Shown here: positions 60,905-64,000 of the stretch, piece by piece
How positions within the stretch are numbered: the stretch's first letter is position 1
Layout: each line of letters starts with the position of its first letter
NCBI RefSeq assembly: GCF_014646295.1
Contig: NZ_BMNE01000011.1
Span: 62,001-126,000, forward strand
DNA from: Nocardia rhizosphaerihabitans
GTDB taxonomy: Bacteria > Actinomycetota > Actinomycetes > Mycobacteriales > Mycobacteriaceae
Direction of reading: 5' to 3'
DNA: 64,000 bases
Notes under the pieces: generated by a model
What the model saw: only the letters and a program-made list of their open reading frames with translations
Databases searched by the model: none
Told to the model about the DNA's origin: nothing
Program-made: the position numbers and the translations under genes

Positions 60905-63136
60905 ATGACTGTGTTTGGTCACAATGACAGCGAAACGCCGAGCCGAAGTCGCTGGCGCGGGGTGTCGGGGGGCACCCTGCTCAGCGAACTCGCGCACCGA
61001 TCCGCCGGGCATCGGCGCATCGTCATCGCGTGCTGGGCGGTGTTGCTGACGGTGATCGTCGGCATGGCACTGTTCCTGGGCGGGCGGACCGACGAAACCT
61101 ACAGCGTGCCCGGTTCCGACTCCGGCACCGCGCAGGACGTGCTGGCTCGGGCGTTCCCCGCCATGTCCGGGACGTCGGCTACTGTCGTCTTCGCGACACC
61201 CGCCGACGGCCAGAACATCCGGGATCACGCGACGGCCATGGCGGACGTTCGTTCGGCGATCACGGCCCTGCCACACGTCGGAGCCGTCGACGACCCGCTG
61301 GCCAACGTCTCGGCCAACAATCGCGCGGCGTATGCGACCGTGAGTTATGACGTCAATGAGAACGCGCTGTCCAAGCAGGCCGTCGATACACTGCGAGAGG
61401 CCGCGGCCCCGGCCCGCGCGCAGGGACTCGACGTGCAATTCGGCGGTCCGCTGGTCTCCAACACCGCCTCCCGGGGTTCGATATGGGCTGAAGTCATCGG
61501 CGTCGCAGTGGCTTTCGTCGTGCTGCTGCTGTCGTTCGGCTCGCTGACAGCGACGCTGATCTGTCTGGGCACCACTGGTGTCGCGGTGGGAATCGGGTTG
61601 TCAGTGCTCGAACTGCTGAGCCGAGTCACCACGATGTCGTCCTCGGCGACCTCGATCGCCTCGATGATCGGTATCGGCGTGGCCATCGACTACGCACTGC
61701 TGGTGGTCAGCCGTTACCGCGGCTACATCGCGGACGGCAGGAGCGCACCCGACGCCATCGCGGCCTCGGCTGCCACCTCCGGGATGGCGGCCGTGATCGC
61801 AGGTTCGTCGGTGGTTCTCGCCTTGCTCGGACTGCTGACCGCGGGTATTCCGGCGATCTCGGCGATGGCCTACGCCACCGCGATCATGGTCGCGGTCGTG
61901 CTCGCGGCGACCTCGACCCTGCTCCCGGCGCTTCTGGCGGCGGTCGGACACCGGGCCCACTCGGTGATTCCGGCGCTGGCACGCATCGCGCTGGGCAGCG
62001 AGGCCGTGCAGCAGCGGTGGCGGCGCTGGATCGGGCGCGCTGTGCGCCATCGGTGGGGATATCTGCTGGGCAGTCTCGCAGTACTGGGGCTGTTGGCCTT
62101 CCCTGTCACGCAAATAACGCTGGGCCAACTGGACGCTGGTGTCGATCCACCGTCGACGACCCAGCGCCGCGCCCACGACCTGATCGCCGACAACTTCCCC
62201 CCCGGCACGAACAGTCCCCTCGTTGTCGTGCTGCAAGGCTCGCCCGACACGGTGCCCGCGGTGACAGATAGGGTGCACGACCGGCTCGCCGCTGATCCAG
62301 ATGTCGCCGCCGTCACACCGGCGCAGACCAACCTGGATGTGGCGGTGATGACCGTGACGCCACGCGAGGCCCAGCACTCCGCGCGAACCACCGCGCTGGT
62401 GGACCGCATCCGCGCGTTGCCGGGCACACATACGGCCCCCGGCACCGCCATCCACGTCACCGGTATGGCCGCGGCCGATGCCGATCTGGCCGCGAAGATC
62501 GAATCGCGCATCCCCCTTTTCCTCGCTGTGGTGCTCGGCTTGTCGATCATCGCGCTCACTATCGCGTTTCGAGCTCCGCTGGTCGCGGTCAACGCGGCGG
62601 TGCTCAACGTGGTGTCCGTCGTCGCGGCTCTGGGTGTAGTGGTTGCGGTATTTCAATTCGGTTGGGGTAGCACGATTCTCGGCGTCGATACGCACTGGCC
62701 AATTCCGGCGTACATGCCGTTGCTGATCTTCGCGTTCATCTTCGGATTGTCGATGGACTACGAGGTGTTCATCCTGTCGCGGGTCCGCGAGGAGTACATG
62801 CTCCACGATGTCCGCGACCGTGCGGCGAACGAGCAGGCGACGATCAACGGGATCGCGGCCTCCGCCCAGGTGATCGCACCGGCAGCGCTCGTGATGATCG
62901 CCGTCTTCATCGGGTTCGCCCTTGATCCGGACGGCAACATCAAAATGCTCGGTGTCGGACTGGCTACCGCGATCGCCCTCGACGCCAGCATCATACGACT
63001 CGCGCTCATCCCCGCGGTCATGGCTGTGATCGGCCACCACAACTGGTGGCCTGGTGACCGTCGCGCTTCGAATCGCCGCAGCGCCAAAGTACTTCGAACA
63101 TCGAGTACCGCCCAGCGTGAACGCGAAGACGGGTGA
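60905..63136 (+). CDS. MMPL family (RND) transporter
   Basis: A 743-residue RND-type membrane protein. It has an N-terminal hydrophobic helix, a large extracytoplasmic loop, five clustered hydrophobic segments including GVAIDYALLVVSRYRG, a second large loop and a second set containing LSMDYEVFILSRVREEY. This is the MMPL pattern used in mycolata to export lipids and other amphiphiles. It follows the aminotransferase by 18 bp and overlaps the LmeA-like gene, so the three genes may make and export one product. Confidence 0.93.
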   Translation: MTVFGHNDSETPSRSRWRGVSGGTLLSELAHRSAGHRRIVIACWAVLLTVIVGMALFLGGRTDETYSVPGSDSGTAQDVLARAFPAMSGTSATVVFATPADGQNIRDHATAMADVRSAITALPHVGAVDDPLANVSANNRAAYATVSYDVNENALSKQAVDTLREAAAPARAQGLDVQFGGPLVSNTASRGSIWAEVIGVAVAFVVLLLSFGSLTATLICLGTTGVAVGIGLSVLELLSRVTTMSSSATSIASMIGIGVAIDYALLVVSRYRGYIADGRSAPDAIAASAATSGMAAVIAGSSVVLALLGLLTAGIPAISAMAYATAIMVAVVLAATSTLLPALLAAVGHRAHSVIPALARIALGSEAVQQRWRRWIGRAVRHRWGYLLGSLAVLGLLAFPVTQITLGQLDAGVDPPSTTQRRAHDLIADNFPPGTNSPLVVVLQGSPDTVPAVTDRVHDRLAADPDVAAVTPAQTNLDVAVMTVTPREAQHSARTTALVDRIRALPGTHTAPGTAIHVTGMAAADADLAAKIESRIPLFLAVVLGLSIIALTIAFRAPLVAVNAAVLNVVSVVAALGVVVAVFQFGWGSTILGVDTHWPIPAYMPLLIFAFIFGLSMDYEVFILSRVREEYMLHDVRDRAANEQATINGIAASAQVIAPAALVMIAVFIGFALDPDGNIKMLGVGLATAIALDASIIRLALIPAVMAVIGHHNWWPGDRRASNRRSAKVLRTSSTAQREREDG

Positions 63137-63858
63137 CAGCAGTCAAACCGCCGATCGGCGGGCGGCACGGCACCCGGAGCCTGTGGCGGATAGTCCTCGT
63201 CCTCGTCCTCATCCTCGCCGTGGTCGGCGCCGAAACCTACTACCGCCACCGCACCACGAACTGCATCGCCGCGCAGGTGGAGCAGGAACTGGGCTCCAAG
63301 GTTTCGGTGAGCTTCGGTCCGAAACCGTTGCTGCTCACCGCGATCGACCACCGGATCCAATACATCGATATCGACAGCGACGACGCCGAATTCGGACCCG
63401 CCGTCGACATGAAGGTGCACGCACGGCTCAACGACATCACGCTGATCGACAACGGCCGCAGCGGCGTAGACATCGGTAGCAGCAGCGCCGAGGCCGCCTG
63501 GAGCAACGAGGGCATCGCCCAGACCCTGCAAACGCTCGTCTCGGGGGTTCGGTCCGATCCACGCACCGGCGTACTGGGCATCGAGGTGCTCGGCGGCCTT
63601 GCCGAGTTGCGAGTGCAACCGCGGATCGTCGGAGAGCAGATCGAGGTGAACACGCAGTCCGCTCAGCTATTCGGTTTCGGCCTGCCCACTGACCTTGTGG
63701 ACGGCATCGTGGATCTGATGACCAAGAGCCTGCAGAGCAATCCGCTGGGTCTGAAGCCGACCGGGGTGAAGGTCACCGACAACGGCATCGCAGTCACGCT
63801 TGTCGGCGGCCCCACCAAGCTGGAAATTCAGCATAACACCGAGGCATACAACTGCTGA
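63133..63858 (+). CDS. LmeA-like (DUF2993) phospholipid-binding protein
   Basis: A 241-residue protein with a short basic N-terminus, one hydrophobic segment (IVLVLVLILAVVGAETYY) that acts as signal or anchor, and a DUF2993-type domain with VRSDPRTGVLGIEVLGG-like repeats. Family members such as LmeA bind phospholipid in the cell envelope and help lipomannan growth and MMPL stability. The GTG start overlaps the MMPL stop (GTGA). Confidence 0.85.
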   Translation: MTAVKPPIGGRHGTRSLWRIVLVLVLILAVVGAETYYRHRTTNCIAAQVEQELGSKVSVSFGPKPLLLTAIDHRIQYIDIDSDDAEFGPAVDMKVHARLNDITLIDNGRSGVDIGSSSAEAAWSNEGIAQTLQTLVSGVRSDPRTGVLGIEVLGGLAELRVQPRIVGEQIEVNTQSAQLFGFGLPTDLVDGIVDLMTKSLQSNPLGLKPTGVKVTDNGIAVTLVGGPTKLEIQHNTEAYNC

Positions 63859-63864
63859 ATGAGG

Positions 63865-64000
63865 TGCCCGAACTCTTCGGACTGCGACCCAGAGTAGGTG
63901 CTGCAGATAGCGGCGCTTGATCTTTCGCCAACCCAGGCGCGGATGCCTCATCATCAGCCACCGCGCGACCTTCTTCCACGAATAGAAGTACAGGTAGCGG
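63865..64000 (-). pseudogene. Group II intron reverse transcriptase/maturase C-terminal part, runs off the window
   Basis: On the minus strand the frame reads RYLYFYSWKKVARWLMMRHP then RLGWRKIKRRYLQ, which resembles the maturase (GIIM) domain of group II intron proteins. The 5' end lies beyond base 64000. After RRYLQ the usual maturase ending is not seen, so the copy may be truncated or shifted. Confidence 0.45.

Noticed and set aside
61601..63040. A 479-residue open frame on the minus strand
   Set aside because: It is antisense to the MMPL gene and rich in Arg and Gly as expected for shadow translation.
1..64000. CRISPR arrays
   Set aside because: No regularly spaced direct repeats were seen; the only tandem repeats are two IS21-like units at 57275.

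Overview
This is high-GC actinobacterial DNA, most likely Nocardia or a close relative in the Mycobacteriales. The evidence is the codon bias toward G/C, many ATGA/GTGA start-stop overlaps, an FprB-type ferredoxin-reductase fusion, MMPL and LmeA-like (DUF2993) proteins, an LLM/F420-type oxidoreductase, and dense TetR/SDR/acyl-CoA dehydrogenase content. No rRNA, tRNA or CRISPR array was seen.

Bases 1-45.6 kb are a large catabolic island. A first plus-strand operon (1-7947) encodes two SDRs, a Rieske oxygenase, a Baeyer-Villiger-type monooxygenase, a ThDP enzyme and an aldehyde dehydrogenase. Facing it, an 11-gene minus-strand operon (19668 down to 8000) encodes a branched-chain-type ABC importer with fused permeases, followed by acyl-CoA dehydrogenases, an SDR, a CoA-transferase, an enoyl-CoA hydratase and a thiolase. 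From 19.9 to 40 kb come a second Rieske oxygenase, an odd amidohydrolase, an NTF2-like protein, two pairs of acyl-CoA dehydrogenases that look like heteromeric enzymes, hydratases, a thiolase, SDRs, an acyl-CoA ligase, a KshB-like reductase, FprB and an aldehyde dehydrogenase. A TetR gene (26680) lies in the middle. Its likely operator, GAGAAT-N3-ATTCTC, recurs in at least four divergent intergenic regions and in weaker form in two more, so this block reads as one regulon. The parts suggest uptake, ring oxygenation, CoA activation and beta-oxidation-like breakdown of a cyclic (terpenoid- or steroid-like) compound; the substrate is inferred, not proven.

A separate GntR-linked operon (40.2-45.6 kb) holds a two-component flavin monooxygenase, a CoA-transferase and a CitE-like lyase. 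Then come a membrane diguanylate cyclase (45.8 kb), a TetR/SDR divergent pair (47.3-48.9 kb), and degenerate sequence including a possible Tn3-type transposase end.

The most unusual locus is 49.36-54.99 kb: a TetR gene, a five-TM membrane protein, a 34-residue TM peptide, a NorD-like VWA protein, a NorQ/CbbQ-type AAA+ ATPase, a 42-residue TM peptide, a second copy of the five-TM protein and a single-TM protein. Such AAA+/VWA pairs mature metalloenzymes, but no known client (nitric oxide reductase, Rubisco) is present. The duplicated membrane protein could be the client of an undescribed system.

Bases 55-57.3 kb are an insertion-sequence scrapyard (ISL3, IS5 and IS21-type remnants), including an IstA-like HTH fused in frame to a chloramphenicol-phosphotransferase-like kinase. 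After a 1.3-kb stretch with no recognisable gene, 58.6-63.9 kb encodes a double-domain class-III aminotransferase, an MMPL transporter and an LmeA-like protein. The window ends in what looks like the 3' end of a group II intron maturase on the minus strand.
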